Below are positions 16,782 through 23,046 of a stretch of 23,046 bases of DNA, one piece after another. Within the stretch, counting starts at the first letter, position 1. The number at the start of each line of letters is the position of its first letter. The stretch lies in assembly GCA_015231815.1 (NCBI GenBank), contig JADGAW010000011.1, positions 1 to 23,046 on the forward strand, written 5' to 3'. The translations under genes were made by a program, and so were the position numbers. The DNA is from Nitrospinota bacterium (GTDB taxonomy: Bacteria > Nitrospinota_A > JADGAW01). The notes under the pieces were generated by a model that ran no database searches, was not told the DNA's origin, and saw nothing but the letters and a program-made list of their open reading frames with translations.

Positions 16782-18200
16782 TCATTTAGATGTATTCATT
16801 ACTTTCAATGCTCCCACAGAATATCGAAACAATTGATTGAGTGAAGTAATGGTCTTTAGCTTGTTCCTGATAAAACCCCACCGCAGGTAATACTTCCTGT
16901 ACGCTTTTTTTGTTAACGAATAAAGTTCTGCATCACTAAAGTTTTCATTATATAGTTTAGGGACAAAATTCCTATCAGGTTTTTCTGCAAATTTTTTCCA
17001 ATAATCCTCTTGAAAAATTCCATTACTAACCCCTTCCCGGTAAAGTTCTGTTGCCGGATATGGAACAGTGGTTGAAAATGAGACAAAATCGAGTTCAAGA
17101 CTACATGCAAAATCAATTGTTTGATTAATATCCTCCTGTGTTTCTCCTGGAGAACCAATCATAAAATACCCCAGAGACTCTATCCCGGCAGCTTTACTTA
17201 AAGAAATGGCTTTCCGAATTTGGTCAGTGTTTATATTTTTCTTCATGCCTGTGAGAATTGTGTCTGAACCTGATTCCAGTCCGAAATGAATCCTATAACA
17301 TCCTGCCTTTTTCAATTGTGCAAGCATCTCTTCATCAACAGTATCAACTCTGGAACTAATTTTCCATTTAAGGTCTATATTATTTTTAATGAGGGCATCA
17401 CAAAATTGAAGAACTCTCTCTTTTCGTATGGTAAAAATATCATCAACAAAAAATACTTCTTTAATTCCAAGACTCAGAATTTCCTTTATCTCAACAATCA
17501 TATTCTCAGGAGTTCTCCAACGAAACTTTTTCCCTTCAAGAATATCGCAATAAATACATTTATAAGGACACCCTCTACTTGACTGCATCGTTGTGTTGAG
17601 TCCTCCTCCAATACTTGAGAAATATTTTGAAACGTCAATTAAAGATCTGTCTGGATTTGGCAAGAGATTTAAATCCTGAATATATTCACTCATGCCATTA
17701 TTTACACTCTTATTTTCCTTATAGTATGCTATGCCCTTAACATCCTTTGGTTCTTGCTGAGTTTCAAGGACATTCAACAGTTCAAGAAACGTTGCTTCAC
17801 CTTCCCCCTGAATAATGTAGTCAACATGCTTCTGCTTCGCTGTTTCCTCGGGGTATATTGTTGGATGTCTTCCACCCATAACGGTAATTACATCAGGATT
17901 TACATGTTTAACCTCCTGCAGAATTGTAAGAGAATCAATTAGAGTAAAAGTTTTTGTAGAAATACCAACCACATCCGGTTGATATTCTTTTAAATTACTC
18001 CTTAATGAGTTAATAGGAGTTTCTGATGCATGTAAATCCAGAACCTTCACTTCATGAGAACTATTTTCTTTTATATAGGAAGCGATATACAGTATTCCCA
18101 GAGGGGGATAAAGTCCGGTAATATTTTTTTTCTCGAGTTCTTTAACTGCTGAACTTTGAATGATGTTTTCTATATGGGGGTTAATCAGTAATACTCTCAT
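16782..18200 (-). CDS. B12-binding-type radical SAM enzyme
   Basis: The 472-aa protein has an N-terminal cobalamin-binding-type Rossmann domain (MRVLLINPH, LYPPLGILYIASY, QPDVVGIST, VMGGRHPTIYPEE, YIIQGEGEATF) and a central radical SAM barrel with RGCPYKCIYCD; Cys211, Cys215 and Cys218 hold the 4Fe-4S cluster. FVDDIF, KISSRVDTV, HFGLESGSD and YFMIGSPGET are typical of the BchE/P-methylase-like B12-radical SAM group. The C-terminal ~90 residues are a helical extension ending in basic residues. Members methylate or rearrange lipids, tetrapyrroles or antibiotics; this substrate is unknown. The ATG is 84 bp from the divergent WbpO-type dehydrogenase, and a TATAAT (18231-18236, minus) may serve it. 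Pairing with a DUF3334 gene is unusual to me. Confidence 0.9.
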   Translation of the reverse strand: MRVLLINPHIENIIQSSAVKELEKKNITGLYPPLGILYIASYIKENSSHEVKVLDLHASETPINSLRSNLKEYQPDVVGISTKTFTLIDSLTILQEVKHVNPDVITVMGGRHPTIYPEETAKQKHVDYIIQGEGEATFLELLNVLETQQEPKDVKGIAYYKENKSVNNGMSEYIQDLNLLPNPDRSLIDVSKYFSSIGGGLNTTMQSSRGCPYKCIYCDILEGKKFRWRTPENMIVEIKEILSLGIKEVFFVDDIFTIRKERVLQFCDALIKNNIDLKWKISSRVDTVDEEMLAQLKKAGCYRIHFGLESGSDTILTGMKKNINTDQIRKAISLSKAAGIESLGYFMIGSPGETQEDINQTIDFACSLELDFVSFSTTVPYPATELYREGVSNGIFQEDYWKKFAEKPDRNFVPKLYNENFSDAELYSLTKKAYRKYYLRWGFIRNKLKTITSLNQLFRYSVGALKVMNTSK

Positions 18201-18284
18201 CTGTTATATAATGTGCTGTTTAAATTCACCATTATATATGCTTCCCTCCTTTATTAAAGGGACTAACAACAATTTAACGTAATT

Positions 18285-19571
18285 ATGACAAACAGAAGAA
18301 TTTCTGTCATTGGACTTGGATACGTAGGTCTCCCTGTTGCAGTGGCTTTCGGAGAAAAATTTAAAGTTATTGGCTTTGATGTCAATAAGCTTAGAATTGA
18401 AGAACTTCAAAATAATATTGATCGAACCGGAGAAGTCACGAAAGAAGATTTAATAAACTCATCTGTTTACTACACACCCGACTCTGAAGAGCTTAAGAAA
18501 GCAGATTTCCACATCGTTGCGGTTCCCACTCCCATAGATAAAACAAAAAAACCAGACCTTACCCCTTTAACAAAAGCTTCTGAAACCGTGGCAGCAAGTC
18601 TCACTAAAGGCTCAATTGTTGTTTATGAATCAACGGTCTATCCAGGGACAACGGAAGAGGTTTGTGTTCCCATTCTTGAAAAAGGTTCAGGTCTGATATG
18701 TGGCAAAGATTTCACCGTAGGGTACTCTCCTGAAAGGATTAATCCCGGTGACCATGAACATAGGTTTAAGAATATTGTTAAAGTTGTTTCAGGACAGGAT
18801 GAAAAAACAACAAAGATTGTTGCTGAAGTTTATGGAGCAGTTGTTGAAGCAGGAGTTTACCCTGTGGCAAATATTAAAGTAGCTGAAGCAGCTAAGGTTA
18901 TTGAAAACACTCAACGTGATTTAAATATTGCCCTGATAAATGAACTATCGCTTATATTTGAAAAACTGGGAATTGATACTGTTGATGTTTTGGAAGCTGC
19001 AGGAACAAAATGGAACTTTCTTCCCTTTCGTCCTGGTTTAGTCGGAGGACACTGTATTGGTGTTGACCCCTATTATTTAACCCATAAGGCTGAACAGGTT
19101 GGCTATCATGCAAAAGTCATTCTTTCCGGCAGAGAAATAAATGACTCCATGCCCATTCATATTGTAAAGAGGTTGGTAAAAGAAATTCAAAATTCAGGAA
19201 AAGAGGTCAAAGACTCTCTCATTACGGTTCTGGGTATAACATTTAAGGAAGATGTACCTGATATCAGAAACACGAAGGTGGTTGATATCATCCATGAACT
19301 TTCTGAACATGGCATTAAAACTCAGGCTTTTGACCCAATTGCTGACCCTGCTGAAACCCTCAGGGAGTATGGTATTTCCCTTATAGAAAAGGAAGCGTTG
19401 AAAAAATCTGATGCTGTAATTCTAGCGGTTCCCCATAAAGAAATCATTAATTATGGCTGGAATTTTTTATCACAATCCCTCAGAGAAAATGGAGCCGGAA
19501 TTATTTACGATATAAAATCAGTCATTCCTAAAAATTCTTTTCGCGGGGAAATCAAATTAATTCGTTTATAG
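18285..19571 (+). CDS. Nucleotide-sugar dehydrogenase, WbpO/TviB/CapL type (UDP-GlcNAc or UDP-GalNAc 6-dehydrogenase)
   Basis: The 428-aa NAD-dependent enzyme should oxidise C6 of a UDP-N-acetylhexosamine to the uronate for capsule, O-antigen or exopolysaccharide. Motifs: VIGLGYVGLPVAVAFGEKF (8-26), VAVPTPID, ESTVYPGTTEEV, VGYSPERINPGD, AKVIENTQRDLNIA (203-216, with Lys204 and Asn208) and VGGHCIGVDPYYLTHKA, with catalytic Cys257. ERINPGD and VGGHCIGVDPYYL separate the WbpO/TviB/CapL group from the Ugd type found at 5014-6333. The C-terminal domain shows LGITFKEDVPDIRNTKV. All catalytic residues are present. It diverges from the radical SAM gene (84 bp) and leads ribF by 32 bp. No epimerase or glycosyltransferase is adjacent. 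Confidence 0.93.
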   Translation: MTNRRISVIGLGYVGLPVAVAFGEKFKVIGFDVNKLRIEELQNNIDRTGEVTKEDLINSSVYYTPDSEELKKADFHIVAVPTPIDKTKKPDLTPLTKASETVAASLTKGSIVVYESTVYPGTTEEVCVPILEKGSGLICGKDFTVGYSPERINPGDHEHRFKNIVKVVSGQDEKTTKIVAEVYGAVVEAGVYPVANIKVAEAAKVIENTQRDLNIALINELSLIFEKLGIDTVDVLEAAGTKWNFLPFRPGLVGGHCIGVDPYYLTHKAEQVGYHAKVILSGREINDSMPIHIVKRLVKEIQNSGKEVKDSLITVLGITFKEDVPDIRNTKVVDIIHELSEHGIKTQAFDPIADPAETLREYGISLIEKEALKKSDAVILAVPHKEIINYGWNFLSQSLRENGAGIIYDIKSVIPKNSFRGEIKLIRL

Positions 19572-19603
19572 CACTTCTGTTGGTTCCTCTTTTTTAGTCG
19601 ATT

Positions 19604-20548
19604 ATGGTAAAGATAAAGGACATACATGACCTGAAATCCTTAAAATATCAAAATAGTGTTTTGACAATTGGTAATTTTGATGGTGTTCATTCGGGTCATC
19701 AGCAAATAATTTCTGAAGTTATTCGTAATGCCACATTATTAAACTGTAGCCCAATATTACTTACATTCTCTCCTCATCCTTTATATTTTTTCCAGAAAGA
19801 TAAAAGCAATTTCCTGTTAACGAATGAATCCTTAAAAACAGTGCTCATTAAGGAGCTTGGCATTCATACAATTATTACTGTTCCCTTCAATGAAAAACTT
19901 GCCAACATTCATCCTGATGTTTTTATAGAAGAATATATAACCACTCCTTTTAATCCAAAAAAGATAATTATCGGACATGATTTTAGATTTGGGAAAGGAA
20001 GAAAAGGAACTGCCGGGATTCTAAAAGAAAAAGAACATAACTATGGTTTTTCCGTTGAAATTATAGATGAAATTACCATGGGTGCATTAAGAATCTCCAG
20101 CAGTAACATTAGAAAATTCATTCAAGAGGGAAAAATGGAAGAGGCAAATAAAATGCTTGGATATGATTTTATTCTTTCCGGTGAAGTTATTAAGGGTGAT
20201 GGAATTGGTAAAACAATAAACTATCCGACTGCAAACTTAAAAGTCACCAACGACCTTTTACCTGCACAGGGAGTTTACGCTGGTTATGGAAAAATTAACA
20301 AGGTTAAAAAAACCGCCCTCATTAATATTGGGAGCAGACCAACAATAAAAGATACTGATACAATCTCTGTGGAAATACATTTCTTGGATACTCCTCCTGA
20401 AACATCTCTCTATGGACAAACAGTTGAAGTGCGGGTATTGAAAAAAATCAGGGAAGAAAAGAAGTTTAAAAATGTGGAAGAACTTAAAGAACAAATAAAA
20501 AAGGATGAGGAAACAGCGAAAAAACTACTTCTAAATTTAAGAAAGTAG
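19604..20548 (+). CDS. ribF: Bifunctional riboflavin kinase / FAD synthetase
   Basis: The 314-aa protein phosphorylates riboflavin to FMN and adenylylates FMN to FAD. The N-terminal nucleotidyltransferase domain has GNFDGVHSGH (23-32), LLTFSPHP, IIGHDFRFGKGRKGT and RISSSNIRKFI, the standard FAD synthetase motifs. The C-terminal riboflavin kinase domain has GDGIGKTINYPTANL with the PTAN nucleotide-binding motif, GVYAGYG and SVEIHFLD. Length is the usual 305-320. It starts 32 bp after the sugar-dehydrogenase stop with no strong ribosome-binding site, so it is probably read from the same transcript. It is convergent with flgM. Confidence 0.96.
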   Translation: MVKIKDIHDLKSLKYQNSVLTIGNFDGVHSGHQQIISEVIRNATLLNCSPILLTFSPHPLYFFQKDKSNFLLTNESLKTVLIKELGIHTIITVPFNEKLANIHPDVFIEEYITTPFNPKKIIIGHDFRFGKGRKGTAGILKEKEHNYGFSVEIIDEITMGALRISSSNIRKFIQEGKMEEANKMLGYDFILSGEVIKGDGIGKTINYPTANLKVTNDLLPAQGVYAGYGKINKVKKTALINIGSRPTIKDTDTISVEIHFLDTPPETSLYGQTVEVRVLKKIREEKKFKNVEELKEQIKKDEETAKKLLLNLRK

Positions 20549-20577
20549 AGTAAGAGAGTATGGTTTCTTCCTTACTC
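20548..20577. terminator. Possible weak hairpin between convergent ribF and flgM
   Basis: A 7-bp perfect stem (GAGTAAG / CTTACTC) with a 16-base loop begins at the last base of the ribF stop codon and lies 17 bases past the flgM stop on the other strand. There is no good T-run on either side, so a terminator role is only suggested by its place between convergent genes. Confidence 0.25.
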
Positions 20578-20594
20578 GTTACAGATTCCGATAC

Positions 20595-20912
20595 CTATAC
20601 AGGAAGAAATTCTTTCATAATTTTATCTGCAACTTTCCCGCTGTCAACAGAATAAACTCCTCTTTCAATCTCACTTTTTAGCTTTTCAATCCTTTCGCTC
20701 CTCATATCAGGAACCTGTTTGATTGCAGCATTTGCGACATTTAATGCTTTACCCACGTCAGAAACAGCCACTTTTTCTTCACCTGAAGAGGAAACCTGCT
20801 TTGCCTGACTGGCATAGTTATTCACTGCCCCTTTTACCTGACTGTTATTTCCAATATGTTTCACTCCTGGGACAGAACCGGAGGAACCTGGAAGGTTCGG
20901 TTTAATAATCAT
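20595..20912 (-). CDS. flgM: Anti-sigma-28 factor FlgM
   Basis: The 105-aa protein resembles FlgM, which holds the flagellar sigma factor FliA inactive until the hook is complete and FlgM is exported. The N-terminal half is low-complexity and Ser/Asn/Gly-rich, as expected of the disordered, exported part. The C-terminal half has the sigma-binding signature: VAVSDVGKAL, QVPDMRSERIEKLKSEIERGVYSVD (around residues 66-92) and VADKIMKEFL. The start has an excellent Shine-Dalgarno (GAAGGAGAT). A sigma-70-like promoter lies at 20937-20965 and a possible sigma-54 element further up at 21077-21092. No other flagellar gene is in the window, so the gene is an orphan here, although its presence implies a flagellated organism. 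Confidence 0.87.
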   Translation of the reverse strand: MIIKPNLPGSSGSVPGVKHIGNNSQVKGAVNNYASQAKQVSSSGEEKVAVSDVGKALNVANAAIKQVPDMRSERIEKLKSEIERGVYSVDSGKVADKIMKEFLPV

Positions 20913-20936
20913 TGCAATCTCCTTCGTAAATAAAAA

Positions 20937-20965
20937 ATAATAGTGCCTTTTAAGTAAAAAAGCAA
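20937..20965 (-). promoter_or_regulatory. Candidate sigma-70-type promoter of flgM
   Basis: On the minus strand TTGCTT (plus 20960-20965) and TATTAT (plus 20937-20942) are separated by 17 bases. The -10 is 5/6, the -35 only 3/6. Start of transcription would be near 20930, giving an 18-base leader that just contains the ribosome-binding site. Confidence 0.4.
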
Positions 20966-21005
20966 ATAATAAACATTTTCTTTCTGAAACAAACTTTCAA
21001 TAAAC

Positions 21006-21101
21006 ATAAGGGTGACAAAATTCCTCTCACTCATAAAAGTCGGGCGAGGAAACCCTTTCTCTTATCACATAAGTAAAGCAGGAATTTTGCCAGCACCTTA
21101 T
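21006..21101. repeat. Imperfect ~20-bp inverted repeat upstream of flgM, 54-base loop
   Basis: The arms at 21006-21025 and 21080-21101 share a perfect 10-bp core (CAAAATTCCT / AGGAATTTTG) and matching outer ATAAGG-TG / CA-CCTTAT ends, with a few unpaired bases between. Inside the loop is a small perfect hairpin CTTAT-CAC-ATAAG (21061-21073). It lies in the 298-bp gap between the YciC-like gene and flgM and could be a structured leader of flgM or an operator. It matches no riboswitch class I know. Confidence 0.45.
21077..21092 (-). promoter_or_regulatory. Candidate sigma-54 (-24/-12) promoter upstream of flgM
   Basis: The minus-strand sequence TGGCAAAATTCCTGCT has TGGCA at -24 and TGCT at -12 with the exact GG-to-GC spacing of sigma-54 promoters (consensus TGGCACG-N4-TTGCW). 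Transcription would begin near 21066, about 150 bases before the flgM ATG. Sigma-54 often drives mid-class flagellar genes. It overlaps the right arm of the inverted repeat, so the match might be fortuitous; no activator gene is seen. Confidence 0.35.
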
Positions 21102-21210
21102 TCCTCTTTCTTTTATGTTTTACATATCGGCTTAGATAGTAATTTCTTTATACTATTTCATAAAAAAATCATCTCATTGTTGTACCGATAATAAGAGAAG
21201 ACCTCTACCT

Positions 21211-21795
21211 TTATTCTTCTTCATTTAGAGCTACACGGTTATCACCCTTTTCCCCCTCCATAACCTGTTGATATCCGACATAAACCATACATTTCGCATA
21301 CGGCATGGTTAACAAAACACCAAAAGGAATTAAGTTCCCCATACTTTCAATAATTGTTGAAGCCAGAAGCAACACGAGAAAACCAAGCCAATATAATTTA
21401 AAGAGGTCAAAGGAAAGACTCATTGCGTCTGTTGCTTGCATTCCCCGATCCACCATAAGAGGAAAGAAAATCAAGAGAATTGCCGTTGTGAAAAGAATAC
21501 CAACCCCACAGAGTAAGATGCCGATTATTGAAGCAACTGCATAAATAACTCCTCCGAAAAAATATCTTCCGAAATCGTTAAAACCATTAAAAATATCACT
21601 GATGACTGCTGTCTCACCTTCCCAGGACTTATTAATAATAATATACATGCCAGCAGTTAATGCAGGAAGAGCTATCCCAAGAGTAACAACTCCAAGAACA
21701 AAACAGATAAGTGTTCCTACAATAAGTGGAAGCGCATTTTTACTAAAAAGATCCCAGCTTTTGGAGAAGACAACCCCCATATCAATGTTTCCCAT
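21211..21795 (-). CDS. YciC/DUF975-like polytopic membrane protein
   Basis: The 194-aa protein has no signal peptide but several hydrophobic stretches, at about residues 24-55, 78-115 and 133-172, equal to five or six transmembrane helices. The start (VVFSKSWDLFSKNALPLIVGTLI) and the internal repeats of 'AxxxSFxLFKxxWxxxLxLxLL' type (here AMSLSFDLFKLYWLGFLVLLL) resemble YciC/DUF975 and similar glycine-rich bacterial membrane proteins, whose function is not established. A ribosome-binding site (AGGAAAG) precedes the ATG. It is upstream of flgM on the same strand but 298 bp away, so probably a separate unit. Confidence 0.7.
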   Translation of the reverse strand: MGNIDMGVVFSKSWDLFSKNALPLIVGTLICFVLGVVTLGIALPALTAGMYIIINKSWEGETAVISDIFNGFNDFGRYFFGGVIYAVASIIGILLCGVGILFTTAILLIFFPLMVDRGMQATDAMSLSFDLFKLYWLGFLVLLLASTIIESMGNLIPFGVLLTMPYAKCMVYVGYQQVMEGEKGDNRVALNEEE

Positions 21796-21949
21796 AATAC
21801 TTTCCTGTTTTTATTAGAAGTTAGGAAACTATTATAAGGAGTTTTTCCTCAAGAACCTACCAATTTCCCCCAAAAATCAATATATCTGTAGAACAAAGTT
21901 ATAAAGGCAAATAAACCTTACAATGAACAAAAACAACCTTAATTTTTAA

Positions 21950-22007
21950 CCAATGTAAACTCAGTTTAGTTTGGATTTTGTCTAAAAATACGCCATATTT
22001 ACATTGG
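21950..22007. repeat. Perfect 10-bp inverted repeat and 33-bp-spaced direct repeat
   Basis: CCAATGTAAA at 21950-21959 is exactly complementary to TTTACATTGG at 21998-22007. In the same stretch a ~24-base segment starting at 21965 recurs imperfectly at 21998, offset by 33 bases (both contain TTGGATTTT). The structure lies directly before the DUF4143-like remnant and may mark a past rearrangement. Confidence 0.45.
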
Positions 22008-22213
22008 ATTTTATCCGAAAAAAGAACTCTGAGATTACCCCAATTGAGGTTAAATCCGGTTCAATCGGAAGGTTAAAAAGCTTACGAATGTTTATGAAAT
22101 CACACAGTTCTAAAACAGGGTACAAAATATCACCTGAATCTTACAGAAAAGAAGACAGAATAATATCCCTGCCTCTCTACGCAATTGAAACTATCTCCTC
22201 CGGATCTGGTTAA
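21986..22213 (+). pseudogene. C-terminal remnant of a DUF4143-type AAA+ ATPase gene
   Basis: The frame is open from just after TAA 21983-21985 to TAA 22211-22213 and has no usable start signal apart from a TTG at 22004. Its ~75 residues contain DFIRKK, ITPIEVKSGSIGRLKSLRMF and a final SLPLYAIE. DUF4143 proteins, the C-terminal part of a common family of large ATPases, end in the same order: (V)DF-h-h, then hPhEVKSG, then LKSL-x-xF, and finally a P-L-Y motif. No P-loop or other upstream part is present between 21796 and 21985, so this looks like the tail of a deleted gene. It could alternatively be a free-standing nuclease-fold fragment (E-x-K, PD-(D/E)xK-like), which I consider less likely. 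Confidence 0.6.
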
Positions 22214-22271
22214 TTAGAAAACATATTTTGGTTTCTTAATGTTGATAAATACCCCTCCATTTTGTATAAAA

Positions 22272-22316
22272 ACCTAAATCCTGCAATCGGTGTAAAGCCG
22301 ATTGCAGGATTTAGGT
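22272..22316 (-). terminator. Perfect 19-bp hairpin terminator of the adenylate cyclase gene
   Basis: Bases 22272-22290 are perfectly complementary to 22298-22316 with a 7-base loop (TGTAAAG). On the minus strand it starts 22 bases after the cyclase stop codon and is followed by TTTTATA, as in Rho-independent termination; on the plus strand a T-rich run (CTTTTTCTT) lies seven bases downstream, so it may also act in that direction. The stem is unusually long and free of mismatches. Confidence 0.75.
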
Positions 22317-22338
22317 AACAAGTCTTTTTCTTCACAGG

Positions 22339-23046
22339 TTATTTTTCCGTTAAAGTACTTATATGGCTCCATGAGTCATCAGGAGGGTTTTCCAAAAGGT
22401 TGAGACAGCGGTCGGCATATATTTGAACAACCCTGTCTTCAGGCAATTCCTTTTGAAATTCAGAGAAAAGTTTCAGGGCATCCTTCCATTCTCTCTTTTT
22501 GAACATAGAGAGTGCCTCTCCGTATCTATCGGACAACTTTTCCTTTTTATCAAACATTTCAACAGAATCATGATTATATGCTTCATGAATGGTAACAGGA
22601 ATATCCTTTCCCTTAACCTTGACAGTATCTACCTCCCGAGTATGAAAGAGTTCAGGTTTTTTCAACTTTTCCAGAACATGAGAGGTAAAAAGAGCCGTAA
22701 GACCATATTGTTTTGTCAGTCCCTCAACTCTGGAGGCAAGATTAACCGTATCTCCAATGACCGTTGTCTCAATTCGATCCTTGAAGCCAATAGTTCCAAG
22801 CCTCAAACGACCAAGATGAATACCGATTCCAATAGCAATAGCTTCTTTGACCGATTTAACCCGCTGGATATTATAAGAGCAGAGTTCTTTTCCCATAGCA
22901 ACTGCTGCATGCAGTGAATCATCTGCACTTGATACATTCTTTCCGGGAAAAAGAGCCATAATTGCATCGCCGATGAACTTGTCAATAAATCCGCCATTTT
23001 CGTTAATAAGGGGACCAAACATTTCAAGATAGTGGTTCAGGAATTT
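22339..23046 (-). CDS. Class III adenylate/guanylate cyclase, C-terminal part (N-terminus beyond window)
   Basis: The frame is open to the right edge, so the start and any sensor domain are outside; 235 residues are visible. They cover most of a class III nucleotidyl cyclase catalytic domain: GGFIDKFIGDAIMALFP contains the second metal-binding Asp and the adenine-specifying Lys, IGIGIHLG follows, and ETTVIGDTVNLASRVEGLTK contains Thr at the second specificity position and the Asn and Arg of the transition state. Lys plus Thr/Asp is the adenylate cyclase pattern, so cAMP is the expected product. After the domain come about 60 helical residues (YGEALSMFKKREWKDALKLFSEF) that look like a TPR-type hairpin. 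The gene ends before a strong terminator. The cAMP could feed the CNB-containing hydrolase at 6448-8859; this is inference. Confidence 0.93.
   Translation of the reverse strand, partial: KFLNHYLEMFGPLINENGGFIDKFIGDAIMALFPGKNVSSADDSLHAAVAMGKELCSYNIQRVKSVKEAIAIGIGIHLGRLRLGTIGFKDRIETTVIGDTVNLASRVEGLTKQYGLTALFTSHVLEKLKKPELFHTREVDTVKVKGKDIPVTIHEAYNHDSVEMFDKKEKLSDRYGEALSMFKKREWKDALKLFSEFQKELPEDRVVQIYADRCLNLLENPPDDSWSHISTLTEK

Noticed and set aside
21006..21101. Known riboswitch (c-di-GMP GEMM, fluoride, preQ1) upstream of flgM
   Set aside because: I could not match the conserved core bases of any of these classes; kept only as an unassigned inverted repeat.
22423..22917. 164-codon plus-strand frame opposite the cyclase
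   Set aside because: It is antisense to strongly conserved cyclase motifs and has no recognisable product of its own.
1..23046. CRISPR array, tRNA, rRNA, transposase or integrase
   Set aside because: No regularly spaced direct repeats, no tRNA-like cloverleaf with the conserved T-arm, and no mobile-element protein was seen by eye on either strand.

Overview
The window is an A+T-rich piece of bacterial chromosome. An Sec-type signal peptide, periplasmic and membrane proteins, nucleotide-sugar dehydrogenases and a flagellar anti-sigma factor (FlgM) point to a motile, Gram-negative-type bacterium. The sequence alone does not fix the phylum. The gene content (UbiD decarboxylase, GH57 glucanotransferase, NodU-type carbamoyltransferase, CheX-like DUF3334, class III cyclase, cNMP-binding hydrolase) would suit a Desulfobacterota/SAR324/spirochaete-like lineage, but that is only a guess. 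I see no rRNA, tRNA, CRISPR array, intact insertion sequence or prophage.

Layout. 1-1613 (-): secreted multidomain HEFGH zinc metalloprotease, cut by the left edge. 1860-4838 (-): ubiD-type decarboxylase behind pyruvate kinase. 5014-8859 (+): UDP-glucose dehydrogenase, then a large RNase Z-like metallo-beta-lactamase-fold protein with two C-terminal cyclic-nucleotide-binding domains. 8991-15346 (-): a six-gene leftward run that begins with a secreted 193-aa protein, whose stop codon abuts the start of a Fic-fold/winged-helix protein with a dismantled active site. It continues with a GH57 glucanotransferase, a small SxtJ-like membrane protein, a carbamoyltransferase and a 53-aa DUF5989-type membrane peptide, and closes at a good terminator. 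15578-16129 (+): a four-helix membrane protein. 16151-18200 (-): a B12-type radical SAM enzyme followed 22 bp later by a DUF3334 (CheX-like) protein. 18285-20548 (+): a second nucleotide-sugar dehydrogenase (WbpO/TviB type) and ribF. 20595-21795 (-): flgM and a YciC-like membrane protein. 21950-22316: a decayed DUF4143-type ATPase tail with repeats, then a perfect 19-bp terminator hairpin. 22339-23046 (-): C-terminal part of a class III adenylate cyclase, cut by the right edge.

Themes. Two UDP-sugar dehydrogenases plus the carbamoyltransferase/SxtJ-like/DUF5989 set suggest cell-surface polysaccharide or glycolipid modification. GH57 and pyruvate kinase are central or storage carbohydrate metabolism. 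A cyclase with adenine-type specificity residues and a hydrolase with two apparently intact cNMP pockets lie in the same window, so a cAMP-gated hydrolase is a testable idea. FlgM and the CheX-like protein tie the region loosely to motility. The most unusual proteins are the tandem-CNB metallohydrolase with an unassigned ~290-residue N-terminus and the Fic-like protein that has lost both its catalytic and its auto-inhibitory residues.
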